11,636 nt of DNA from Candidatus Pacearchaeota archaeon. GTDB lineage: Archaea > Nanoarchaeota > Nanoarchaeia > Pacearchaeales > GW2011-AR1. A program made the position numbers and the translations under genes. Under the pieces are notes generated by a model that ran no database searches, had not been told where the DNA came from, and was given only the letters and a program-made list of their open reading frames with translations. Below, piece after piece: positions 1 to 8,000 of this stretch. Where the stretch lies: contig NZAS01000161.1 of assembly GCA_002686195.1 (NCBI GenBank), positions 1 through 11,636 of the forward strand, read 5' to 3'. Every line of letters starts with the position of its first letter. The stretch's first letter is position 1.

Positions 1-433
1 CAAAGCATTATCAGAAGAAGAAATAACATATCACTATAGGCTTCCGAATGGAACACCGTTTGTTGGAAATGTATTCTATGAGCATGGCTTACTAGCAATT
101 ACGCATCCATCATCAGCATATCAAGGCATAGCTAGTGAATGCACGTTATCTTATAAGAACACGCACACAATTACAGAAAATGAATATATATTGGATATAA
201 AACGAGGAGAGTATAATTTTACCCTGAATCCTTCAATAATAGAAAAATCAGCAACTGGGTCAAGAGAAAGCAAGGTTGCCACATTTGTTACTGATACAGA
301 ATGGGACCCATACATAACAACTATTGGTTTATATGACAACCAGGCAAGATTACTAGCCGTTGGTAAATTATCCAAACCTTTAAGAAAAGATGATGGTTAT
401 GATACAACATTGGTTGTACGATTTGATACATAG
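1..433 (+). CDS. Probable virion structural protein, C-terminal part (5' partial)
   Basis: The frame is open from the left edge (first full codon at base 2) to the TAG at 431-433, giving 143 visible residues; the start lies outside the window. The visible part is rich in beta-type and aromatic residues. It includes NGTPFVGNVFYEHG near the start, KNTHTITENEY in the middle and DPYITTIGLYDNQARLLAVG near the end. The 'YITTIGLYD...LLAVGKLSKP' pattern resembles a segment I recall from phage tail and baseplate-type structural proteins, loosely like tail-collar fibre proteins with an 'IGLYD.dG.LiAvg' stretch. That similarity is from memory and was not searched. No enzyme motif, signal peptide or membrane segment is visible. 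It ends 8 bases before the endonuclease gene, whose ribosome site overlaps this stop codon, so the two are probably co-transcribed. A structural role is likely; the exact part of the virion is not known. Confidence 0.6.
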   Translation, partial: KALSEEEITYHYRLPNGTPFVGNVFYEHGLLAITHPSSAYQGIASECTLSYKNTHTITENEYILDIKRGEYNFTLNPSIIEKSATGSRESKVATFVTDTEWDPYITTIGLYDNQARLLAVGKLSKPLRKDDGYDTTLVVRFDT

Positions 434-441
434 GAAATAAC

Positions 442-864
442 ATGGCAAGAAAAAAATCTAAGGCCACGGCAGCAGCAATAAAGCATGGCTACAGATCGGG
501 TTTTGAACACAAGGTTTCTAAACAATTGACTGAAAATAAAATTAACTTTGGTTATGAGGTGACTCAAATAAATTATATCAAACCAGAAACCCAACATAAG
601 TATACGGTTGATTTTACACTACCAAATGGTATATTAGTAGAAACAAAGGGTCGTTGGGTATTAGAAGATAGAAAGAAACACCTACTAATTAAGAAACAAC
701 ACCCAGAGTTAGATATAAGACTTGTTTTTCAAAATCCAAAAGGAAAGATAAGAAAGGGTAGTAATACAACTTATGCTAATTTTTGCGACAAACACGGGAT
801 ACTCTGGGCAGACAAAGAAGTGCCTTTAGCTTGGTTAACTAAAAAACGTTCAAAAATGTTTTAG
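442..864 (+). CDS. T7 gp3-type endonuclease I, Holliday-junction resolvase
   Basis: This 140-residue protein matches the phage T7 endonuclease I family along almost its whole length (T7 gp3 is 149 residues). In that family a domain-swapped dimer cuts four-way junctions and other branched DNA and thereby debranches replication products before packaging. The catalytic set is present with the T7 spacing: Glu22 (in SGFEHKVSKQL), Asp57 (in YTVDFTLPNG), Glu67 and Lys69 (in VETKGRW), matching T7 Glu20, Asp55, Glu65 and Lys67. Family hallmarks DRKKHLLIKKQHPELDIRLVF, NTTYANFCDKHGI and WADKEVPLAWL follow. The Lys/Arg-rich N-terminus and C-terminal tail (KKRSKMF) suit DNA binding. The ATG at 442 is preceded by AGGA (432-435), which overlaps the upstream stop codon, suggesting translational coupling. 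It is followed after 30 bases by a primase gene. The fold and catalytic residues are clear, so the assignment is very secure. Confidence 0.96.
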   Translation: MARKKSKATAAAIKHGYRSGFEHKVSKQLTENKINFGYEVTQINYIKPETQHKYTVDFTLPNGILVETKGRWVLEDRKKHLLIKKQHPELDIRLVFQNPKGKIRKGSNTTYANFCDKHGILWADKEVPLAWLTKKRSKMF

Positions 865-894
865 TATTTGAAAAATTTTTATTATATTAACAAT
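865..894 (+). promoter_or_regulatory. AT-only leader before primase, possible weak promoter
   Basis: The 30 bases between the endonuclease stop and the primase ATG are almost purely A and T and contain TTGAAA (868-873) and TATATT (883-888). These resemble sigma70 -35 and -10 boxes but are only 9 bases apart, too close for a normal promoter. There is no Shine-Dalgarno sequence. The stretch may be an A/T-rich unstructured translation leader, or a promoter using only a -10-like element. Support is weak. Confidence 0.2.
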
Positions 895-1818
895 ATGAAT
901 AAATTAAGGTTAGTTCAATTGTTGGAATCTGTTCTTTCCAAGGGCAATTTTAACGAACAAAGCAATGAGATAACTTTCCACTGTCCATTTTGCAAACATC
1001 ACAAAAAGAAATTAAATATAAATTTAATTAGTCAAAAATGGCATTGCTGGGTGTGTGGTGTTGGTGGTTACACCATTTTTAACTTGTTTAAGAAACTAAA
1101 GGTGGAAAACAGCTATTATGTTAGTTTATCTAAAATAATAGGAAAAGATTTATCAATAATAAAAAATTATGATAAAAAATATGAAACACCAACTTTACCA
1201 AAAGAATTCACACCACTAGCATCAGCTAGATTAAAAAATCCAGAAACAAAAAATGCCCTATTATACTTAAGAAACAGAAATATAACTTCACAGGATATAC
1301 TAAAATATAACATAGGATATTGTGATGGGGGTAAATATGGAGGAATGATAATTGTACCAAGTTATGATAAGGATGGCAATCTAAATTTCTTTACAGGTAG
1401 AAGCTATTATGATGTAGCATTCAAACACTTAAATCCAGTAGTATCTAAAGATATAATAGGATTTGAATTATTTATAAATTGGAATGAGCCAATAACAATA
1501 GTTGAAGGAGCATTCGATGCAATTGCAGTAAAAAGAAATGCAATACCATTATTTGGAAAGCTTATATTGGATAAATTAAAATTAAAAATATTAGAAAAAA
1601 ATGTTAGAAGGATAAACATAGCATTGGATAAAGATGCAATGAAAATAGCAATAGAAATGGCAGAATATTTTATGTCTAATGGCATAATAATACATTTTGT
1701 GGAATTGCCTGAAAAAGACCCTTCAGAGTTAGGTTTTAAAAACATAACAACACTATTAAAGGAAGTAAAAAAGATGACACCTAAAAATCTTTTGGAGTAT
1801 AAGATAAATGAATATTGA
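895..1818 (+). CDS. DNA primase with zinc finger and TOPRIM domain
   Basis: This 307-residue protein is a compact primase of the DnaG/T4 gp61/T7 gp4 N-terminal type, which makes short RNA primers for lagging-strand synthesis. Residues 30-54 form a zinc-binding module with Cys30-x2-Cys33 (HCPFCKHH) and Cys51-x2-Cys54 (HCWVCGVGG). The TOPRIM domain lies at about 195-270, with the catalytic glutamate Glu204 in TIVEGAFDA and the metal-binding pair Asp245 and Asp247 in ALDKDA. The protein stops soon after TOPRIM, with no room for a helicase domain, so a separate replicative helicase would be needed (T4 gp41-like, not in this window). The ATG at 895 is preferred over the in-frame TTG at 868, because the domain starts directly after it. 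Neither site has a clear Shine-Dalgarno sequence. The 3' end overlaps the next gene by 11 bases. Primase identity is secure; equating it with T4 gp61 is an inference. Confidence 0.9.
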   Translation: MNKLRLVQLLESVLSKGNFNEQSNEITFHCPFCKHHKKKLNINLISQKWHCWVCGVGGYTIFNLFKKLKVENSYYVSLSKIIGKDLSIIKNYDKKYETPTLPKEFTPLASARLKNPETKNALLYLRNRNITSQDILKYNIGYCDGGKYGGMIIVPSYDKDGNLNFFTGRSYYDVAFKHLNPVVSKDIIGFELFINWNEPITIVEGAFDAIAVKRNAIPLFGKLILDKLKLKILEKNVRRINIALDKDAMKIAIEMAEYFMSNGIIIHFVELPEKDPSELGFKNITTLLKEVKKMTPKNLLEYKINEY

Positions 1819-4800
1819 TGTTGGATTTGAAAAGACAGAAAAAATACTGCATGTTGCAGATACCCATATTAGAAATTTTAAGAGACACAAAGAATATAGA
1901 CAAATATTTAGAAAACTATATAAGGAAGCCAGGCTTCTTCCCAAAAACAGCTTAATATATATTGCTGGTGATGTAATTCATACAAAAACAGATATATCTC
2001 CAGAACTAGTTCAAATTGTTAGTGAATTCTTAAATAGGCTAGCAAACATTAGGCCGACAATAGTTATAGCTGGAAATCATGATGCAAATCTAAATAATAA
2101 GTCTAGATTAGATTCTTTGTCGCCAATAATAGAAAATTTAGCAAATAAAAATTTACATTATCTTAAAGATAGCGGAATATATAGCATTGCTGATGTCGAT
2201 TTTATAGTTTATTCTATATTTGATGAAAAGGAAAACTGGCCCACTGCTAAAGATTCAAAGGCAAAAACAAGGATAGGAGTATTCCACGGTGCAGTAAATA
2301 ATTCTAAGACAGATGCTGGGTATACGGTAAGAGATGAAAATCTTCCATTAAAAACATTTAATGGATGTCATATGGTAATGTTGGGTGACATACATAAATA
2401 CCAACACCTTAATAAGGCAGAGACCATTGCTTATGCGGGTAGCCTCATTCAACAAAATTTTGGCGAAGCTTTTGAGAATCATGGATATGTTTTATGGGAT
2501 ATTCCAACCAGAAAGGGAGAATTTTTTAATATACCAAATGACTATGGATACTATACGTTAAGGGTAAAAGATGGAATACTTCCAAATATTGATGACATAC
2601 CAAAATATCCAAGACTAAGGTTCATAACTGAAAATACAACTCAGGCGCAAGTAAAGGAAATGTTAATTGAAATTAGAAAAAAATGCAAGGTACATGATTT
2701 TATTGCTATAAAAGGAGATAAATTATCTAATCTTTCAAATAATTCTAGAGGAAGCATAGAAATAACCAAGGATATACGAGATTCTGAATACCAAAATAAA
2801 TTGATAATAGAACATTTGGAAAGAAATTTTCCAGTTATAGAAGATTCTATACTTAAGAGAATTAGAAATATAAATAGAGACCTAAATAAACTTTTACCAG
2901 ATGTAGAAGTTGGAAGAAATATATATTGGAAACCAAAGAAATTTGAATTTTCAAATATGTTTAGCTATGGGGAAAATAATGTTATAGATTTTAATAATAT
3001 GAAAGGGGCCGTTGGAATATTTGCTCCAAACCATGCAGGTAAATCTGCAATACTTGATGCGCTATCTTATTGTATTTTTGATAAGTGTTCTAGAACAAAA
3101 ATGGCGGCCGCTGTAATAAATAATAAGAAAAATAATTTTAAGTGTAAACTAAATTTTGAGATAGATGGGGTAGACTATTTTATAGAAAGAAGAGGAAAAA
3201 GAAAAAAGGATGGCGGAGCACGAGTTGATGTTGATTTTTGGATGATGGGTGAAGATGGAAACCCAATATCTCTAAATGGAGACCAAAGGGTATATACAAA
3301 TAAAAATATCAGGGGTTATTTGGGCAAATATGATGACTTTGCATTAACGGCCTTATCTGTACAAAATAACAACACAGGATTTATAGATAAAACTCAAGTT
3401 GAGAAAAAAGATTCCTTAGCTCAATTTTTAGACATAAGTGTTTTTGAAGAGCTATACCATCATGCAAATGAAGAAATAAAAGATGTACAGGCATTATTAA
3501 GAGATTTCAAAAATATAGATTTTTCTCAAAATCTTCATGAATCAAATATAGATTTAAAAGACCTAAAGAAAAAATATTTTGACGTAGATAAAGAAAAAAC
3601 AAAAATACTAAATATAGAAAAAACTACAAATAAAAAAATTATTGAATATACATCTAAAATAATATCATTGGACCCTGATGTGCCAGAGAAGCCTGAACCA
3701 CTACAGGAAGAACTAAAAACAATAACAAAATATATACCTGTTCTAAAATCCAAACTCAAAAAATATTCTGAATATACTAAAGAAAATAGAATAGAATTTT
3801 TAGATATTAATAAGAAATTAAAAAAATATAATAGAAAAAACATTGAGCAAAACTATAAATTTTATGAGGAAAAAACTAAGGAATTAACACAAGTAAATCA
3901 TAATATTGATATGATGAAAATAACCGTTAAGAATAAATTAGAAATAGTTAATCAATTACATAATCATGAATATGACCCTGATTGCGAATTCTGCAGAAAT
4001 AATTCATTTGTCCAATCAGCAGAAAAAGCTAGGGAAGACTTACCAAAATTAAAACTTGAAACAGAAAAATTATTAGAAGCTAAAAAACATTTAGAATTAG
4101 AATTGAATAATTTATCTTCTGTGGTAGAACAATTAAAAGACATAAATAATTTAGATAAAAAACTTTCTCTAATTACGCAGTACCAAGGAGAAATAAAGAT
4201 AAAAACGGTACAAAGAGAATCAGATATATCTTCAAAAGAAATTAGAAAACACGCTGTTGAGAAATTGATAGAAAAATATCACCAAAATAAACGTTCTATA
4301 TTAGCAAATGAAAAGGTTAGAGAAAAAATAACCATAAAAGAAGATGAGCTAGATATAACAAAACAAAATCTTTCAGAAATAAATTCTAAATTACAAACTT
4401 CATATAGTGATATTAGTGTTTGTCAAAAAACAATAGAAAACATATTGGAATCTATAGAGAGAGCGCATGACCTTGAAGAAAGGGTAAAGGCATATGAATA
4501 TTATCTAAATGCAATTCAAAGAGATGGAGTACCATACGAGCTAATATCAGAAATATTACCATACGTAGAAGAAGAGGTTAATTTAATACTTTCCCAAATT
4601 TCAGATTTTTCTATAAACTTTGAAACTGATGGAAGAAATATAAATACATTTATTGTTTATAGCGATAAAGAAAGATGGGCTTTAGAAATGACATCTGGAA
4701 TGGAAAAATTTGTAAGCTCTCTTGCTATTCGAGTAGCTTTAATAACTGTATCAAATCTACCACGCCCAAACTTTTTAGCAATTGATGAAGGATTTGGAAA

Positions 4801-4963
4801 TTTAGATTCTGGAAATCTAAATTCTATTTTTTCATTATTTGACTATCTAAAATTAAATTTTAATTTCATAATAGTAATATCCCATATAGATATAATGAAA
4901 GATGCAACAGATAATCTTTTAGAGATATCCCAGGCTAAAGGCAACAGTCACGTATTGTATTAA
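1808..4963 (+). CDS. Fused Mre11-Rad50 (SbcD-SbcC, T4 gp47-gp46 type) nuclease-ATPase
   Basis: This 1051-residue protein joins two subunits that are normally separate. Residues 1 to about 240 are an Mre11/gp47-type calcineurin-like phosphoesterase: Asp18-Thr-His20, Asp55 (AGDVIH), Asn90-His91 (GNHD), His160 (FHG) and Asp194/His196 (GDIHK). A capping and linker region follows to about 370. The Rad50/gp46 ATPase starts near 375 (KKFEFSNMFSYGE). It has Walker A at 406-413 (APNHAGKS), long charged coiled coils at about 560-720 and 735-900, a CEFC zinc hook at 726-729, a signature motif at 963-964 (TSGMEKF), Walker B Asp993-Glu994 (FLAIDEG), a D-loop (GNLDSG) and H-loop His1026. Such complexes resect and trim DNA ends for recombination-dependent replication. 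The two halves match T4 gp47 (339 residues) and gp46 (560) in order and roughly in size. No ATG lies between residue 284 and the ATPase domain, so a separate Rad50 start is unlikely. GGAG at 1794-1797 is the probable ribosome site, and the start overlaps the primase end. Confidence 0.95.
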   Translation: MNIDVGFEKTEKILHVADTHIRNFKRHKEYRQIFRKLYKEARLLPKNSLIYIAGDVIHTKTDISPELVQIVSEFLNRLANIRPTIVIAGNHDANLNNKSRLDSLSPIIENLANKNLHYLKDSGIYSIADVDFIVYSIFDEKENWPTAKDSKAKTRIGVFHGAVNNSKTDAGYTVRDENLPLKTFNGCHMVMLGDIHKYQHLNKAETIAYAGSLIQQNFGEAFENHGYVLWDIPTRKGEFFNIPNDYGYYTLRVKDGILPNIDDIPKYPRLRFITENTTQAQVKEMLIEIRKKCKVHDFIAIKGDKLSNLSNNSRGSIEITKDIRDSEYQNKLIIEHLERNFPVIEDSILKRIRNINRDLNKLLPDVEVGRNIYWKPKKFEFSNMFSYGENNVIDFNNMKGAVGIFAPNHAGKSAILDALSYCIFDKCSRTKMAAAVINNKKNNFKCKLNFEIDGVDYFIERRGKRKKDGGARVDVDFWMMGEDGNPISLNGDQRVYTNKNIRGYLGKYDDFALTALSVQNNNTGFIDKTQVEKKDSLAQFLDISVFEELYHHANEEIKDVQALLRDFKNIDFSQNLHESNIDLKDLKKKYFDVDKEKTKILNIEKTTNKKIIEYTSKIISLDPDVPEKPEPLQEELKTITKYIPVLKSKLKKYSEYTKENRIEFLDINKKLKKYNRKNIEQNYKFYEEKTKELTQVNHNIDMMKITVKNKLEIVNQLHNHEYDPDCEFCRNNSFVQSAEKAREDLPKLKLETEKLLEAKKHLELELNNLSSVVEQLKDINNLDKKLSLITQYQGEIKIKTVQRESDISSKEIRKHAVEKLIEKYHQNKRSILANEKVREKITIKEDELDITKQNLSEINSKLQTSYSDISVCQKTIENILESIERAHDLEERVKAYEYYLNAIQRDGVPYELISEILPYVEEEVNLILSQISDFSINFETDGRNINTFIVYSDKERWALEMTSGMEKFVSSLAIRVALITVSNLPRPNFLAIDEGFGNLDSGNLNSIFSLFDYLKLNFNFIIVISHIDIMKDATDNLLEISQAKGNSHVLY

Positions 4964-4976
4964 TATCCATTCAAAT

Positions 4977-5004
4977 TGATATTTATATATTGATAAGATA
5001 GGAG
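4977..5004 (+). promoter_or_regulatory. Candidate late promoter motif and ribosome site before the large fibre gene
   Basis: The 50-base gap after the Mre11-Rad50 gene contains TGATATTTATATAT at 4977-4990, which recurs exactly at 10329-10342. Its TTTATATAT core resembles a -10-only phage late promoter, comparable in style but not in sequence to the T4 late box TATAAATA. No -35 element is at a proper distance. A strong Shine-Dalgarno sequence, AGGAG (5000-5004), sits 9 bases before the ATG at 5014. A weak AT-rich inverted repeat, AATATC (4962-4967) and GATATT (4978-4983), overlaps the motif. This is the junction between the DNA-processing and the virion genes, where a change of transcription class would be expected. 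Confidence 0.4.
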
Positions 5005-5013
5005 TTTTTACAT

Positions 5014-8000
5014 ATGCCAAAAATATTACGTTTTCAAGAACCGTTTAGGTACGAAGCACTTTCATATAGAGGATTAGATAAAATACAAGTTTTTGTTGTT
5101 GACGAAAGCTCAGATTCTTATGATTATTTTGGCTTCACAAGAGTACCTTCAGAATTAACAGCCGGCAGAAATTTATTGTCCCTAACCGGAACAAAAAATC
5201 TTGTCATTGGTTCAGAAATTGCCATAGAAGTATTGGATGCAAATGGAAACCTGGTTCCAGTTAGAACCTATGACCATATTGGAGATGGAAACGAAAGAGT
5301 ATTTTCTATAGAGATAGATGAAAGGGTGCCTGAAGGAGATGCTTTAATAACGGTTGTAGGAGTATCAAAAGGAAGGGTAGCATATGATAAACATAGGCAA
5401 AGAGATATTTCAGAACAGGTACCACCAGAGTATTCTGGTAGGTGGAATATACGATGGCAAAAAAGATTAAATTGCTATCCAAGACGTAGAAATGACTCCG
5501 AAATAGTATTTTTTCCAAATCCAGATATTATTGTAGAGGAAATAAAGCGCCCATATTTCAAATTACATTACGATGAAGATTTAATTTCTTCTTATTCTAA
5601 TTTAACAAATAATACCGCTTCATTCTACACATTATGCTCTACTGCATCATTAGGGCTACAAAACACATCTGCTAGTTTGAAGTATGAGGTAAAAGGAGGA
5701 AAGTATTATATAATAGCCGACAGTAATCCTGATTTTGGTGGATTTTCAAACGATATGGTTGGTGGCACTGTATTTTTTCCAACGCCAGAAAGTCCATACC
5801 CTTCGTCATACGCTGGTCCCTATGCATTACCATTATATAATGAGCTTGAAGATGGAGATGGCCAAGGAAATTTAGATACTAGTTCGGCATTAACACAATA
5901 TACAAACCGCGGAGCATATCATACATATATAATGGAAAGAATATCTCCACAGCAGTTAAGAGTAAATAGTCCACATACTACATTTCAAGGAATAGGAAGA
6001 GCGAACCAAAGAGAAGTATTTCATGATAAATTTGCTTTCAGCGATTTCAGATTGGATTGGGCTCAATCACCAGTATCAAGAAGCAATGTACTTGCCAGCG
6101 GAAGTAATGAGTTTAACACATCTTATGCAAAAATAACCTTTAGAGATTTGACCCCATTGGTTGGTGATGTGACAAGAATAAAAACATATATAAGAAATGA
6201 CCAAACAGTAAATGATTATCATTTAGTTGGTGATAATCCTGTATTTGCACAAGAGTTATTGATACAATCTGAGTCATTATGGACTAGATTCCCAGCTGGA
6301 GATTTTTCTAAATTTGGTGTCAGTGAATCCTTAGCTACATATTGGACGGCATCTACAAATGCATTGGGAACAATTGCAGGTCCAACTTTAGTTGCCTTCA
6401 AAATGGATACAACGTCACTTATTAACCCAATAGTTGAATCTTTACAGATTGGTGATTCAACAGCAATTTCATCGCAAGCGCTAGATGGAACAGACTTTTG
6501 GAACGTTGACTGTTTAACCCCAGTGGTGTTTGATGCCGATAAACATTATGAAGTAAGTTTTAAGTCGTTTGCAGTTAACACGAATGGAACAACACCAGTA
6601 ATTAAAGTATACCTGTTTGGAAATGCAATTATTGATTCAGGAGAAAAGATAGGCAAACATGTCGGTACCATACAAGAAGTCGCAACTGGTTATTCAGGTT
6701 CTAGAGAAATAATACAGGAAGAAGACCCACTAGATAACTTCAAATTCAAAGGGGTAAAGTTTACGTTTAAGGCAGATGCAACAGAGTATGGATATTTAAG
6801 ATTTAAGGTTGAACAAGGTTTATGGTATATTGCAGATGTATCAGTTAAGCCATATGACCAATTTGGATATACTCCACATACATTTGAGACCATAATACCT
6901 ACAACAAAGGGAAATGTTGCAGAAAAAGATGCATTAGATTTTAGGTTTGAATTCTATAATGATGACCATAGAAAAGCTGCCCATACAACTGAATTAAAAA
7001 ATATAGAGTTCGATAATGAATATACCTTTACAGCCACAAATATTATTGTCACTAGTGCAAGCATAGGCAACTTTTTTGGTGCAACACCAGTTGGAGATAA
7101 TGATTGGGTAAGAGCACAATCGATAGCTGGACAGCTAGCCAATGAACAACCAGCATTAACAGAAAGTATATACCATAGTGGTTCTGTTGGAATTGGAGAG
7201 TTTGCAACGTCAACGGTGGATTATCCATTACATATTAAAAAGATTGCCGGACAGGGAAATGCAACAATAAAATTATCCTCATATTCTTCCTCAATATTAC
7301 ACCTAGCATCAGATGTTGGAGGTACAGGCACACCAACAAGTAAAAGCGCCCACATTCTTTTCGACCATAATAATGCTGCAACTTCTTCAATAATAGGATA
7401 TAACGACCAAACTGGTCGCGATCCCGGAGGTGCCGTCATGGATGGAGCCACATTAGGAAGCTTTGTACTTCATGAAAGGCATGGAAAGGTGATGAGTTTG
7501 GGTGTAGGAGGTTATGCCAGATTTCATTTGGTGACTGGAAAATCCAACACATTTGACAATCAGGGCTCCCATGCAACATTTATAGGGTGGAAGAATCCAT
7601 TGCCCGGATCATTTGATTATGAGCTTGATGTCTCTGGTAGTGAAATAATTAGGAGTGGAACATTATATTTACCAAATGCAAATACAGAGGCCTCACCCCC
7701 ATATATATTAGGATTGAATGCAACTAATGCAACTGTCAAGACGACAACTGCACAGTTTCTTGCTGGTGATGAAGATTGGTACATTCAATCAACATACATA
7801 ACACAGTCAAGGGTTGGAGGTTCAACAGGAAGAACAGTTTGGATAGGGGATGGATCGGATATTACTGGATTAACGCCGGCAACATACATATTTCAAGTAT
7901 CTCAGAGTGGTGCAACGTCAAAAATAAGATTTCAAGGAATACCCTCATCTTCACTACAAACATTTAATATTTTGGTGGTTAATCCAGCAACTGGAGACGT

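Noticed and set aside
868..894. TTG start giving a nine-residue longer primase
   Set aside because: There is no Shine-Dalgarno sequence, and the extra residues (MKNFYYINN) come from an A/T leader. The ATG at 895 directly precedes the domain.
3535..3843. 102-codon minus-strand frame rich in Phe and Ser that looks membrane-like
   Set aside because: It is the antisense of the Lys/Glu-rich Rad50 coiled coil, which gives Phe/Leu/Ser runs automatically. It has no ribosome site or context.
4961..4990. Possible terminator after the Mre11-Rad50 gene (AATATC/GATATT inverted repeat)
   Set aside because: The stem is six A/T-rich pairs with a 10-base loop and has no following T-run, too weak for an intrinsic terminator.
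7776..7967. 63-codon + strand frame inside the large fibre gene
   Set aside because: It is an out-of-frame overlap within a well-supported gene, with no ribosome site and no recognisable features.
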